Assembly: GCA_024699575.1 (NCBI GenBank)
Contig: JAILPF010000465.1
Coordinates: 1 to 22,600, forward strand
Length of the DNA: 22,600 nt
Source: Acetatifactor sp.
Lineage (GTDB): Bacteria; Bacillota; Clostridia; Lachnospirales; Lachnospiraceae
Direction of reading: 5' to 3'
Both the position numbers and the translations under genes were made by a program. Shown in pieces: positions 1-7,594 of the stretch (position 1 is the stretch's first letter; each line of letters starts with the position of its first letter). The notes beneath the pieces were generated by a model that ran no database searches, was not told the origin of the DNA, and was given only the letters and a program-made list of their open reading frames with translations.

Positions 1-151
1 AGTAAAACCTCTTTTCCAGCGTATCCACAGCCCGGCGCAGGCATTCTCCATCCACAGTATCCCGCATCTTAACAGCAATACGGATGGTGTAAGACATGTC
101 TTTGGTCATCCCATAAAAATCCGCTGCTCCAAATATTTTTATTTTTTTCAT
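1..151 (-). CDS. Acyltransferase/condensation-like protein, N-terminal part (partial)
   Basis: The frame opens at ATG 151 and stays open to the window edge. Its start reads MKKIKIFGAADFYG and continues with a stretch like SYTIRIAVKM and a helix with CLRRAVDTLEKRF. That pattern (a Y-x-I-R-I-A-V-K-M strand, then a helix of type LRRAVDxLxKRF) resembles the beginning of condensation, wax-ester synthase or alcohol acetyltransferase folds. It overlaps the 3' end of the upstream ligase by 83 bases in another frame and has no clear Shine-Dalgarno (only GGA about 8 bases away). It is therefore either translationally coupled to the ligase or was once fused to it: a one-base change in the A7 run (142-148) or the T5 run (109-113) would join the frames. 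The family call rests on about 50 residues and is tentative. Confidence 0.5.
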   Translation of the reverse strand, partial: MKKIKIFGAADFYGMTKDMSYTIRIAVKMRDTVDGECLRRAVDTLEKRFY

Positions 152-1676
152 AAAGGAAATCCATGCAATAAACCGGCTTATCGTCAATATAGTCCGTGTG
201 AAAATCATTCACCGCGTTCAAAATAATCTTCGCGCTCGCGGAGACATCTCTTCTTTTATCAATGTAATATTCCACACCGTTATCACTGAATGCAACCCGA
301 AGCCATTCCGGCATAAGTGTAATCTTCACATCAATATCACCGGCAAGCTCTGCGTCAATCTCCAGTTGCCTCAGACGAGTTAACATATCTGCTCGTAGTG
401 CACGCTGATTGATTTTTCCGTTTTCATTAAGAGGGAAACTATCATACAGGAAAATATGCGAAGGCACTTTGTACCTGGCAATCTGTTTCCGAAGTTCCTC
501 TTTGATTGCCTCCTGCTCAAAGTACTCCTGTCCATCCGTCATCGTCACGCATGCTTCCACACTCTCTCCTCCTCGGATGATTACATCTTTGATACGTCCT
601 GCCAGATGAAGGAATCCTTCCTCGTCAAAATATCCCAGATCCCCGGTATGCAGCCACCCCTCTTTATCGATAGTCTGCTTCTCCTCCAGAAGGTTGTCAT
701 AACCATTCATAAGATTGTTTCCTCGGGCGATTACTTCTCCAACCTCCCCCCGGGGAATATCTTTTCCTGTCCCGTCCACTATGCGGATATCCAACCCCTT
801 TGCCGGTCGTCCCACCGTCTGGGCTCTTTTTTCTACAAGGTCCGAAGGATGAACCATGGTTAACGGTGCTGCTTCACCCTGCCCGTACATATTGATGAAT
901 GTAGCATTTTTATACTGTAATTCCAAACGCATCATCTGCACCAAACGCTCAGGTTTGTAGCTTTCCGGAATGCACACGGTTGCTCCCTTACACAAATAGG
1001 TATAACTCATCGCCAGCCCAAAAATGTGGAAAAGCGGGACAGCCACACATACACTGTTCCCCGAATATCCCTCCGAGTTATCCAAAACCACATCTGCGTG
1101 AAATGAGAATGCCCGCTGTGAAATTTTGACAGCCTTTGGCGTAGATGTCGTACCGGAAGTAAAAATAATAAGGGCTGTTCTGTCCGCTTCGTCCTCCGTA
1201 CGCGCATCCTCCGTTGGCTCATCGCGTAAGTAGTCGCAGCTTAAGTCAGATCTCCCCTTACGAATATCAAAGCACTGCTCCGTTCCTATCCCAATACGGG
1301 ATGCAAGATGCTCTAAAAGCCGGTCATCTTTTTTAAATGCAGAATTATCGCCACATATAATAAATTGCGTATCTGTCATGCTCAAAAGCTGCTCTGCCTC
1401 TTCGATACTCATGCTGTAGTTCACAAGAACCGCCACTCCACCTGCTTTCACAATGGCAAAAAAAGCAATGAGCATATTGACGGAATTATACCCCCAGAGA
1501 GCTACTCTGCTTTCTTTCTCCACTCCCATCTCAGAAAGTTTCGTTGCGAATCCATCAATCGCCCGATACATCCTCTCATACGTGCACATTGCACTGTCAC
1601 TGATAATTGCCGGTCGGTCCATATATTCCTTACATAGCTTTGCTGAAAACAACTCCTGATTATTTGTCTCTGTCAT
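69..1676 (-). CDS. AMP-forming acyl-CoA ligase, internally shortened
   Basis: ANL-superfamily enzyme, which activates a carboxylic acid with ATP to an acyl-adenylate and then a thioester. Core motifs are visible: the P-loop IIFTSGTTSTPKAVK (about residues 170-184), MYGQGEAAP (263-271), WLHTGDLGYF (341-350), GRIKDVIIRGGE (360-371) and NENGKINQRAL (417-427). Two blocks usual in the family are missing. One is about 50 residues between the helix at residue 247 and the strand before MYGQGE. The other is about 30 residues just after RGGE, where SPxEIE and the HPxVxEAxVxG segment should be. About 100 residues of unrecognised sequence follow the normal C-terminus. ATG 1676 has an upstream AGAGGGG. 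Its promoter and leader hairpin are listed separately. The family is certain; activity is doubtful. Confidence 0.85.
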   Translation of the reverse strand: MTETNNQELFSAKLCKEYMDRPAIISDSAMCTYERMYRAIDGFATKLSEMGVEKESRVALWGYNSVNMLIAFFAIVKAGGVAVLVNYSMSIEEAEQLLSMTDTQFIICGDNSAFKKDDRLLEHLASRIGIGTEQCFDIRKGRSDLSCDYLRDEPTEDARTEDEADRTALIIFTSGTTSTPKAVKISQRAFSFHADVVLDNSEGYSGNSVCVAVPLFHIFGLAMSYTYLCKGATVCIPESYKPERLVQMMRLELQYKNATFINMYGQGEAAPLTMVHPSDLVEKRAQTVGRPAKGLDIRIVDGTGKDIPRGEVGEVIARGNNLMNGYDNLLEEKQTIDKEGWLHTGDLGYFDEEGFLHLAGRIKDVIIRGGESVEACVTMTDGQEYFEQEAIKEELRKQIARYKVPSHIFLYDSFPLNENGKINQRALRADMLTRLRQLEIDAELAGDIDVKITLMPEWLRVAFSDNGVEYYIDKRRDVSASAKIILNAVNDFHTDYIDDKPVYCMDFLYEKNKNIWSSGFLWDDQRHVLHHPYCC

Positions 1677-1704
1677 TATCCTGTCCCCTCTCTAACTCAC
1701 CCAC

Positions 1705-1754
1705 AAAAAAACCGTCAATCTGACAGGGCATAATACCCCATCAAATCGACGGTT
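1705..1754 (-). terminator. Terminator-like hairpin in the ligase leader
   Basis: On the minus strand, AACCGTC (1754-1748) pairs with GACGGTT (1716-1710). About 12 further pairs, including several G-U, continue inward to a loop of about 7 bases, and the structure is followed by a run of seven T (1711-1705). This has the form of an intrinsic terminator. It lies only about 15 bases after the predicted transcription start and about 30 bases before the ligase start codon, so it would act on the ligase transcript itself. Read from the plus strand there is no T-run, so it is directional. Confidence 0.7.
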
Positions 1755-1770
1755 AATAATCGAATTTATG

Positions 1771-1799
1771 TTTATATTCTGTTTCTGCATAGATATCAA
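1771..1799 (-). promoter_or_regulatory. Sigma-A promoter of the acyl-CoA ligase
   Basis: On the minus strand, TTGATA (1799-1794) and TATAAA (1776-1771) are separated by 17 bases. The predicted start of transcription falls near 1764, immediately upstream of the leader hairpin. Confidence 0.6.
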
Positions 1800-1878
1800 G
1801 TCCCCTCAACATATTATCTTGTGTTTCAACGTTTTTCACAGCCGTGACAACGCAAAGATATTGTATGATGTGCAATGA

Positions 1879-1907
1879 TTGCAACTATCGAAAATTCATG
1901 CTATAAT
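1879..1907 (+). promoter_or_regulatory. Extended -10 promoter of the EAL gene
   Basis: TTGCAA (1879-1884), a 17-base spacer, and a perfect TATAAT (1902-1907) preceded by TGC, giving an extended -10. It points at the EAL gene at 1967, leaving a leader of about 50 bases. A TTGACA at 1934-1939 is too close to the start codon to serve this gene. Confidence 0.7.
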
Positions 1908-1966
1908 AATGAATAATTCATCCACCTTACCCGTTGACAATTATTTTGTTTTTGTAGGTATCAGAC

Positions 1967-3856
1967 ATGTGGAATTATAGTTATGCAACGATTAGTTTAG
2001 CATCCCTTTTCATATTCGTTTGCTTCTATTTTGCGCAACCCCGAATTTCTGTCAAAACGAATCGGGTTTTCGTTGCGCTCTTTGTTACGGAGTTTTTGGC
2101 CGCCATTACCGATATCATTGCCTGCATCGTCTGCAATGACTATCTGTGTTTCCCCGTTTTCTTCATATATCTCATCAATATAGTTTTTTATATATTCTAT
2201 ATGTGCCGTTCCTACCTTTTCTTTTATTTTACCTGTGCATCCTTCGGCATTCGCAACAGGCTGATCACCTTTTCACACACTCTGTCATTAATCATAACGT
2301 TTGGCGGAATTTTTGTTGCGCTTTCCAGCACATGGAGCGGTTGGCTTTTTTATGTGGACGCAGGCGGATTTCATACAGGTCCCTGTTTTTTTATGACACA
2401 TCTCGTTTATGCGGTTAATCTTTTACTGTCCTTCCTACTCATATATATGCACAGAGATTCTTTTGAAGGCAAAGCAGAACTTTTGAAGGTATTAGGCTTT
2501 AACCTCGCCGTCTTAACAGGATTGCTTTTGAGGCCGGTGATACTTCATGTTTTACCCGTAGACATTTTCAGTGCCATTGCCATTATAATTATCTACCTGT
2601 CGTTCACGGATCCTCAATTCTACCTGGACACGCAGTCCACCGCATTTAATTACTCTGCTTTCATGAAGTACACCGCAGAATCTCTTGGAAACAAAGACCT
2701 TAAAATTCTGGCGCTTACTATCCATAATTACATTGAGTTGCAGGAAATATACGGAAATAACCAAATGGACACCGTCATCAAACCGATTCGTGACTATCTG
2801 CAAAAAGAATATCCACGTTTAATCATCTTTTATTATAAACCCGGATGCTTTGCCATGATTGGGGATGCAAACACCACATCTGATGTGATTTTATCCAATA
2901 TCATTAAGCGGTTTAAATCCCCTTGGATTTGTGCTAAGACAGAGGTGTATTTAACAGCCAGAGGTGTTTCTCTGGATAGTGACATAGAGTTTCATTCCGC
3001 CAACGAGCTGGCAAAAGTTTTAAACTATGCTATCGAAAAAGCGGAAACTCTTGAGAATACTTCCATTTTGTATGTGGATGAAAAGGATCAGGAAATCTGT
3101 AACAGAAAGTCAAAGGTGAAAAAATATCTAGAACACGCAGTCGAGCACAACCAGGTGCAAGTCTATCTGCAACCAATCGTATCCACCAAAACCGGCAAGG
3201 TGGAAGGTGCAGAAGCGTTGTGCAGAATTTTTGACGATGAAGGCAAGATGATCAGCCCTCTGGATTTTATCCCTCTGGCAGAGAAAAACGGACAGATTAT
3301 CCGGCTGGGAGAGCAGGTTTTCGAAAAGACCTGTCGATTCATTTCCGAGCACTCTCCGGAAATCTCGAGCTTAAAGTGGGTCAATGTCAATCTTTCGCCA
3401 CTTCAGTTTTTCAAGCGTGACCTGGCGAACAGCTTTCTTCAGATTGCAGAGAACTATCATGTTGCCCCCTCTATGATTCACCTGGAAATCACAGAGGAGA
3501 ACATGATTGATTACGCGTTGTTTTCCAAACAAATACTGGCACTCACGGGCAAAGGATTCTGTTTTGTCCTGGATGACTACGGCACAGGTTATTCCAATTT
3601 AGACCGATTGACACAATGTCCTTTCATCAATATCAAGTTGGACCGGACCGTTGTCATGGACTATCATAACAACTCCAAAGTTCTGCTTCCTCATCTGGTT
3701 GACGCCTTTAAGCAGATTGGCTTCTCCATCACAGCAGAAGGCATTGAGACTACGGAAATGGCTGAATCCATGGCAGAATTAGGCTGTGACTACCTGCAGG
3801 GATTCCTTTATTCACGCCCGATACCCATGGAAGAATTTGTGGAGAAATACTCATAG
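1967..3856 (+). CDS. 7TM membrane c-di-GMP phosphodiesterase (degenerate GGDEF, EAL)
   Basis: Predicted membrane-bound hydrolase of cyclic di-GMP. The first ~215 residues hold about seven hydrophobic segments, likely a sensory 7TM module. A GGDEF-fold region follows (about 225-370), but its signature is lost: the site reads YYKPGCFAMI, so it cannot be a cyclase and may bind GTP or act only structurally. The EAL domain (about 385-625) keeps the residues used for metal binding and catalysis: EALCRI, NLSPLQF, EITEEN, LDDYGTGYSN, IKLDR, AEGIET and LQGFLYSRP. It is therefore predicted to be active. The start ATG 1967 has GTAGGT a few bases upstream. The stop overlaps the stop of the convergent GH127 gene by 6 bases. 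A FIST-GGDEF cyclase of opposite activity lies about 4 kb away. Confidence 0.92.
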   Translation: MWNYSYATISLASLFIFVCFYFAQPRISVKTNRVFVALFVTEFLAAITDIIACIVCNDYLCFPVFFIYLINIVFYIFYMCRSYLFFYFTCASFGIRNRLITFSHTLSLIITFGGIFVALSSTWSGWLFYVDAGGFHTGPCFFMTHLVYAVNLLLSFLLIYMHRDSFEGKAELLKVLGFNLAVLTGLLLRPVILHVLPVDIFSAIAIIIIYLSFTDPQFYLDTQSTAFNYSAFMKYTAESLGNKDLKILALTIHNYIELQEIYGNNQMDTVIKPIRDYLQKEYPRLIIFYYKPGCFAMIGDANTTSDVILSNIIKRFKSPWICAKTEVYLTARGVSLDSDIEFHSANELAKVLNYAIEKAETLENTSILYVDEKDQEICNRKSKVKKYLEHAVEHNQVQVYLQPIVSTKTGKVEGAEALCRIFDDEGKMISPLDFIPLAEKNGQIIRLGEQVFEKTCRFISEHSPEISSLKWVNVNLSPLQFFKRDLANSFLQIAENYHVAPSMIHLEITEENMIDYALFSKQILALTGKGFCFVLDDYGTGYSNLDRLTQCPFINIKLDRTVVMDYHNNSKVLLPHLVDAFKQIGFSITAEGIETTEMAESMAELGCDYLQGFLYSRPIPMEEFVEKYS

Positions 3857-5671
3857 CATAGGTAGTTCTGTCATTCTAAGCTTTGCACAACCGTATGGAT
3901 AAAGCTGTACCTTGGCAGGCGTACCAAGCGGTTCTCTATGCTCCGGCACCTTTGCGCAAACATGCTCGAATCCATCCTCAAGCCCCCAGTCAATATGCAC
4001 AACGTCGGCGTTTAAGACCACAGGAGGATTCTCGGAGGAAAATGGGATTTCATCCACCTCTCGCTCAGAAACACTAAGTACGTTCCCTGCATAGGCGAAT
4101 GCCCACTCGCCGACACCTTTGTACTCATAATCACAGTATGGAAACTTACGCTCCACTCCGTCTTTCGTATATTCATGCATGATTTTTTCATATGCCACAG
4201 GAACCGAGAAAACCAAGGAGCCACATTGTGCTGTTACAAGGTCATATGGTCGCACTTGAAAATGCGGTGTCGTCACATAGCCAATAGTGATGGTGGCAGT
4301 CTCTCCTGTCTGAAATTCAAACTTCACATTGCCGTTTGGCAGTCTCGTATATTCTTTTCCCGCAATCTCTATTTTTTCTGCAAATTCCGGAATTCTCACC
4401 TCAAACATAAATGACCTGCCCGCATTCACACGGTAAGAGAACCTGTTTTTGAAGGGATATTCCGTGTCCAGCGAAATTCTGATTCCCTCATAGTCAAGTG
4501 TCGAAGGAACCGCAAGAGCATTGACAATTCGAAGGGTGGAATCTGTTTTCTCGTATAGATATGCGGATAATGCAAATTTCGGCCACGCCTGGTTAAAGTT
4601 TGCAGTACAGCACCCATAATTGGGCTCTAAGCCAAACAGATGCGCCTCCTCGCCATTGGTTCGAAACAGAGAGCGCCCGGGGAACTTCTCGCAGTCTATC
4701 TGATTACTCATTTGGACATACTGGTGAGCCCACATATCATCGCTGATTGTGGCAGGAAGCGCATTAAACGAAACCATTTCCAAACGTTCGGCCCATTTGT
4801 TGTCGCCGGTGTAGGCATACAGTATTTCATAAGAATACATCTGCTCAGCCACAGCACAAAGCTCGGTACCCTGAATCGGACTAAGACCCGACAGACACTC
4901 ATCACCGGTGAACAGTCCCACAGGAGTACCGTTATATTGCTCCAGAATACTTCGCATTTCCTCCGCATGGTCCTTATAGGGAAGACCTAGAATATCAGTG
5001 GAAACCGCCTCAGCTTTTAGCGCCATGACAAGGTTGACGATATGTGTCTCCATGGTCCATTTGTTCAAAGGGCGCTTCCACCGTTCCTTCAATGCAAGAT
5101 AATCCGCCCCCTGCTCCTTGAGCAACCGGGCGAGCTCTATAATCCAAGGCTCCCCATAGCACTTGTTTAAGAATCGGATGGCAATAAAGGCTTCAAACCA
5201 GCGAAACTCTCCCCATCCAAAGAGTTTGATCTCACCATTTTTTAACAGGGAGTAGTAATGAAACAGCACGCGGTACAATACATCAGGGATTCTCTCGTCC
5301 CCCGAACATTCATAATATACAGTCAGCACCTTTGAAATCAACTGTACCGCCCAGGTATCATAGGTTGCAATCTCCTCCTCTTTGCAGGGGCATATCCAAC
5401 CGGAAGGCTTTTGGAATGCAATGATGGCATCTATGTACTTCTTTGCTCTCTGCTTCATATCCTCATCGTCCAAAAGCCATGCCAGCGGAATAAAGCCATC
5501 CAGCCAGTAGGGAACTCGTTCCCACCCTTCCGCATCACCTCCAATCCATGCACTGTCTCTCACATCACGCCAGATTTTATCGAGATTTCCACTGAGAGAG
5601 GCAGCCTGAATCTGAAGCTGTCTTTTTAACCAGCCCTGTGGTTTTAATTCGCTTGTTTGAAAAAATTCCAT
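3851..5671 (-). CDS. Beta-L-arabinofuranosidase, GH127 (PF07944)
   Basis: Glycoside hydrolase expected to release L-arabinofuranose from plant oligosaccharides. The N-terminus is typical (SELKPQGWLKRQL, then WIGGDAEGWERVPYWLDGFIPLAWL) and leads into an alpha/alpha barrel. GTELCAVAEQMYS supplies the Glu-x-Cys pair and YGCCTANFNQ the Cys-Cys pair. In characterised GH127 enzymes these form the zinc site, one Cys being the nucleophile. Beta-sandwich segments make up the C-terminus. No signal peptide is seen, so it is probably cytoplasmic. The start at 5671 (606 aa) is chosen because GGAG lies 9 bases upstream; an upstream ATG at 5710 has no ribosome site and falls in the regulatory palindrome. 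It is divergent from an AraC regulator, its likely activator. Substrate could differ within this broad family. Confidence 0.88.
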   Translation of the reverse strand: MEFFQTSELKPQGWLKRQLQIQAASLSGNLDKIWRDVRDSAWIGGDAEGWERVPYWLDGFIPLAWLLDDEDMKQRAKKYIDAIIAFQKPSGWICPCKEEEIATYDTWAVQLISKVLTVYYECSGDERIPDVLYRVLFHYYSLLKNGEIKLFGWGEFRWFEAFIAIRFLNKCYGEPWIIELARLLKEQGADYLALKERWKRPLNKWTMETHIVNLVMALKAEAVSTDILGLPYKDHAEEMRSILEQYNGTPVGLFTGDECLSGLSPIQGTELCAVAEQMYSYEILYAYTGDNKWAERLEMVSFNALPATISDDMWAHQYVQMSNQIDCEKFPGRSLFRTNGEEAHLFGLEPNYGCCTANFNQAWPKFALSAYLYEKTDSTLRIVNALAVPSTLDYEGIRISLDTEYPFKNRFSYRVNAGRSFMFEVRIPEFAEKIEIAGKEYTRLPNGNVKFEFQTGETATITIGYVTTPHFQVRPYDLVTAQCGSLVFSVPVAYEKIMHEYTKDGVERKFPYCDYEYKGVGEWAFAYAGNVLSVSEREVDEIPFSSENPPVVLNADVVHIDWGLEDGFEHVCAKVPEHREPLGTPAKVQLYPYGCAKLRMTELPML

Positions 5672-5696
5672 TCTTTTTTTCTCCTTTTGCTTCTGT

Positions 5697-5716
5697 TGTG
5701 ATATAATCATATCACA
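5697..5716. promoter_or_regulatory. 20-bp palindrome between GH127 and araC-like gene
   Basis: TGTGATAT, four bases AATC, then ATATCACA: perfect 8-bp arms. The right half-site ATATCACA recurs at 5762-5769, 53 bases on (about five helical turns). The pair sits in the 127-bp divergent gap between GH127 and the AraC gene and is the best candidate operator for that regulator. The palindrome contains a TATGAT-like -10 for the minus strand. Confidence 0.55.
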
Positions 5717-5798
5717 GTAAAAATATGGATATTAATGTTTATATTTGCATGAACATTTCTAATATCACACTATCATTTCAAAAAGGAAGGGGTTTTGC

Positions 5799-6560
5799 AT
5801 GAACGGAATCTATCTCGATAAGCCCATCACTTATTTCCACTCCAGTCTCAGGTTTTTTCAGGAAGGGGAACACCATGTTGAGCGCGATTGCGCAGATGAT
5901 GTGCTTGTGCTTGTTTTTGAAGGAGTCCTTCGATTCTCTGAGGGCAGTCAGGAATACGAGGTTGGTCCCGGTGAGTATTTTATCCAAAGACACGGTCTGC
6001 ATCAATCCGGGCAACTGCCAAGCGATGCTCCGAAATATCTATATATTCATTTTTTCTCAGAATGGGGAAAAGAGTTGAATACTGACAGCAGCCACCTATT
6101 ACCGCGAAACGGGTATTTTGACGTGGACGAACTGCTGCCGGTTATGAAGAAAATGGATGCCTTATCGCATGCTGTGGTGAGCAATGTAGAGAGGCTGGCT
6201 GTGTTTTATCAGATTCTATCTCTGTTATATGCGGGCAAACATCCTATCACCATCGAGGAACGGATTGCAGAATATCTGGCGTCACACTACAGCGAAAAAA
6301 TCACTCTGGAAGCTCTGGCAGAACACTTTCATTTTTCCAAAAATCATGTTATCAATATTTTTAAGAAAAAATATCAAACCACGCCCTATGAATATCTGAT
6401 TAACATTCGTGTAAAAATGGCCGCAAGATTTTTAGAGTTTGGCACAGACCCTGTGGAAACAATCGCCTGCGACTGCGGCTTCGGGGATTACGCCAGCTTA
6501 TACAAATTCTTTTTCAGGACCTATCATATGTCACCGGGCGCATACCGCAAGGCAAGATGA
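5799..6560 (+). CDS. AraC-family transcriptional regulator
   Basis: 253-aa regulator with an N-terminal cupin-like sensor (about residues 20-95, including EVGPGEYFIQRHG and a YIHFFSEW strand) and a C-terminal double helix-turn-helix (about 160-253). The first recognition helix region is LEALAEHFHFSKNHVINIFKKK. The second is VETIACDCGFGDYASLYKFF followed by the family signature MSPGAYRK. ATG 5799 follows AGGAAGGGG by about 7 bases. Its placement back-to-back with the GH127 gene suggests it senses arabinose or an arabino-oligosaccharide and activates that gene; this is inference. It ends 21 bases from the convergent gene at 6582, with no terminator visible in between. Confidence 0.92.
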   Translation: MNGIYLDKPITYFHSSLRFFQEGEHHVERDCADDVLVLVFEGVLRFSEGSQEYEVGPGEYFIQRHGLHQSGQLPSDAPKYLYIHFFSEWGKELNTDSSHLLPRNGYFDVDELLPVMKKMDALSHAVVSNVERLAVFYQILSLLYAGKHPITIEERIAEYLASHYSEKITLEALAEHFHFSKNHVINIFKKKYQTTPYEYLINIRVKMAARFLEFGTDPVETIACDCGFGDYASLYKFFFRTYHMSPGAYRKAR

Positions 6561-6581
6561 CAGATTGACTACTCATAAGCA

Positions 6582-7004
6582 TCAATTATCTCTGAGCTTA
6601 TTTCGTAATTCGCCTCTAATGACTTCTACGCGCCGGATTGCCTCATCGCACTGTCTCTTGCCATCACTAATCTTTGATTGCACCAGGATGTCAGCAACAA
6701 ATCCATCAAAAAAGAAATCCGCAAACGTCAAGAAATCACCAATGTGAATAGAACTATAACCACTGACGTCTCTAAGCTCCTTGCTAAACCTCTGGAGAGC
6801 ATATCTGGCATTGTCTAACTCATGCTCTGCATCGCTCATTTTACTGTGCTTCATGAATCCGGAAATCAATCCGCCGCCAAACAAATCAAGCAGACCCCAG
6901 TTGCTTGCGCTATCAAGATATCGTCTGGCAGAACGCAGATGCTCCAGTGCATTATCTGCAGCCTCTATCGCTTCTCTAATTTCTTTTACATCTATTTCTG
7001 TCAC
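6582..7004 (-). CDS. Small helical protein, paralogue of the 405-aa protein's C-terminal domain
   Basis: 140 aa, unrecognised family, almost all helical with no signal peptide. A Gly-rich hydrophobic turn (FGGGLISGFMKHSK) lies between the first two helices. It aligns over its whole length with residues ~271-405 of the protein at 11485-12702. Shared positions include EAADxAL near the start, the SxxN...D...G...K block, AL...EL mid-way, SxH, DxxFDxxxxD, and a final AI/AIRRV...IRxEL helix. The start is GTG 7004, 10 bases after GGAG, which lies inside the end of the upstream gene (stop at 7009). It is last in the FIST-GGDEF cassette, so a partner or effector role in that pathway is a reasonable guess, with no direct evidence. 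Confidence 0.8.
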   Translation of the reverse strand: MTEIDVKEIREAIEAADNALEHLRSARRYLDSASNWGLLDLFGGGLISGFMKHSKMSDAEHELDNARYALQRFSKELRDVSGYSSIHIGDFLTFADFFFDGFVADILVQSKISDGKRQCDEAIRRVEVIRGELRNKLRDN

Positions 7005-7008
7005 TTTT

Positions 7009-7305
7009 TCATTTCTCCTCGTCTATTCCGTAATAAAGTAGCTCGTTGTATTTTGCATTTGCTTCCTCGGCAAGCTTTTTTTCTCTCCATGCTTCCACAT
7101 CGCTGCAGATAGCAAGCATCTCATCCACCACAAGCTCTACACTATTCGGGCGAACATTATACAGATAGACCAGCATCCGCTGCATAGCCTTGGGACTTCC
7201 CAGCTGCTTTGCCACCTGTTCACCCAGTTCTGCCGGAAACCCTAACCTGTCCATCGCCCGGATTAACTCATCCCGTTTCATCGCCCATTCTCTTTGATTG
7301 TGCAT
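7009..7305 (-). CDS. Small helical protein of unknown function
   Basis: 98 aa, not recognised. Charged and probably all-alpha: an N-terminal basic helix (MKRDELIRAMDRLGFP), a middle segment LGSPKAMQRMLVYLY, then VELVVDEMLAICSD and an acidic/basic C-terminal helix. ATG 7305 is chosen because GGAGG lies exactly 6 bases upstream; an ATG at 7338 has no ribosome site. The gene starts 28 bases inside the end of the preceding PH-like gene and is followed after 4 bases by the next start, which indicates translational coupling along the cassette. Confidence 0.75.
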   Translation of the reverse strand: MHNQREWAMKRDELIRAMDRLGFPAELGEQVAKQLGSPKAMQRMLVYLYNVRPNSVELVVDEMLAICSDVEAWREKKLAEEANAKYNELLYYGIDEEK

Positions 7306-7574
7306 TGTATTCCTCCAAAAGCCTTCGTAAATCTCCACTTATTAAATATGATAAATCGGTAAGTTTCGCCGTTTTTCATCGTAAAAGTTGCCACAGGAAA
7401 AACGATCCATTTCCAGGAAAGTGCATCCATCTCATCATATTTTAGTTTAAGATTCCTGTACTTGGGATTAACAGTTACTTTTCCGGTCTTGTAAGTCAAT
7501 CCCTCTCCATCCATAAAAAGCGCTCCGCCTAAAATTCCGTGATGGCATAGGCTACACACAAAAGGGAGTATCAT
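7278..7574 (-). CDS. Small PH/GRAM-like domain protein
   Basis: 98 aa, probably one beta-rich domain. After a short hydrophobic leader with CSLCHHG, it has alternating strands: GALFMDGEGLTYKTG, KYRNLKLKYDEM, WIVFPVATFTMKNG, YRFIIFN, then a helix with KWRFTKAFGG. Strand order and the closing W-x-F helix resemble bacterial PH-like or GRAM-like domains, but no specific family is recognised. ATG 7574 is preferred to GTG 7583 because the Shine-Dalgarno AAAGGAG sits 9 bases before the ATG and directly abuts the GTG. The gene begins 20 bases after the FIST-GGDEF stop, so it is in the same operon. Confidence 0.75.
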   Translation of the reverse strand: MILPFVCSLCHHGILGGALFMDGEGLTYKTGKVTVNPKYRNLKLKYDEMDALSWKWIVFPVATFTMKNGETYRFIIFNKWRFTKAFGGIQCTIKENGR

Positions 7575-7594
7575 TTTTATCACTCCTTTCAGAT

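Noticed and set aside
1934..1939. TTGACA as a -35 box for the EAL gene
   Set aside because: A -10 at 17 bases would fall on the ribosome site and leave no leader; the extended -10 promoter at 1879-1907 fits better.
7009..7305. Homology of the 98-aa helical protein to the 120-residue repeat of the 405-aa protein
   Set aside because: Only a faint helix pattern is shared; no run of matched positions like that seen for the 140-aa paralogue.
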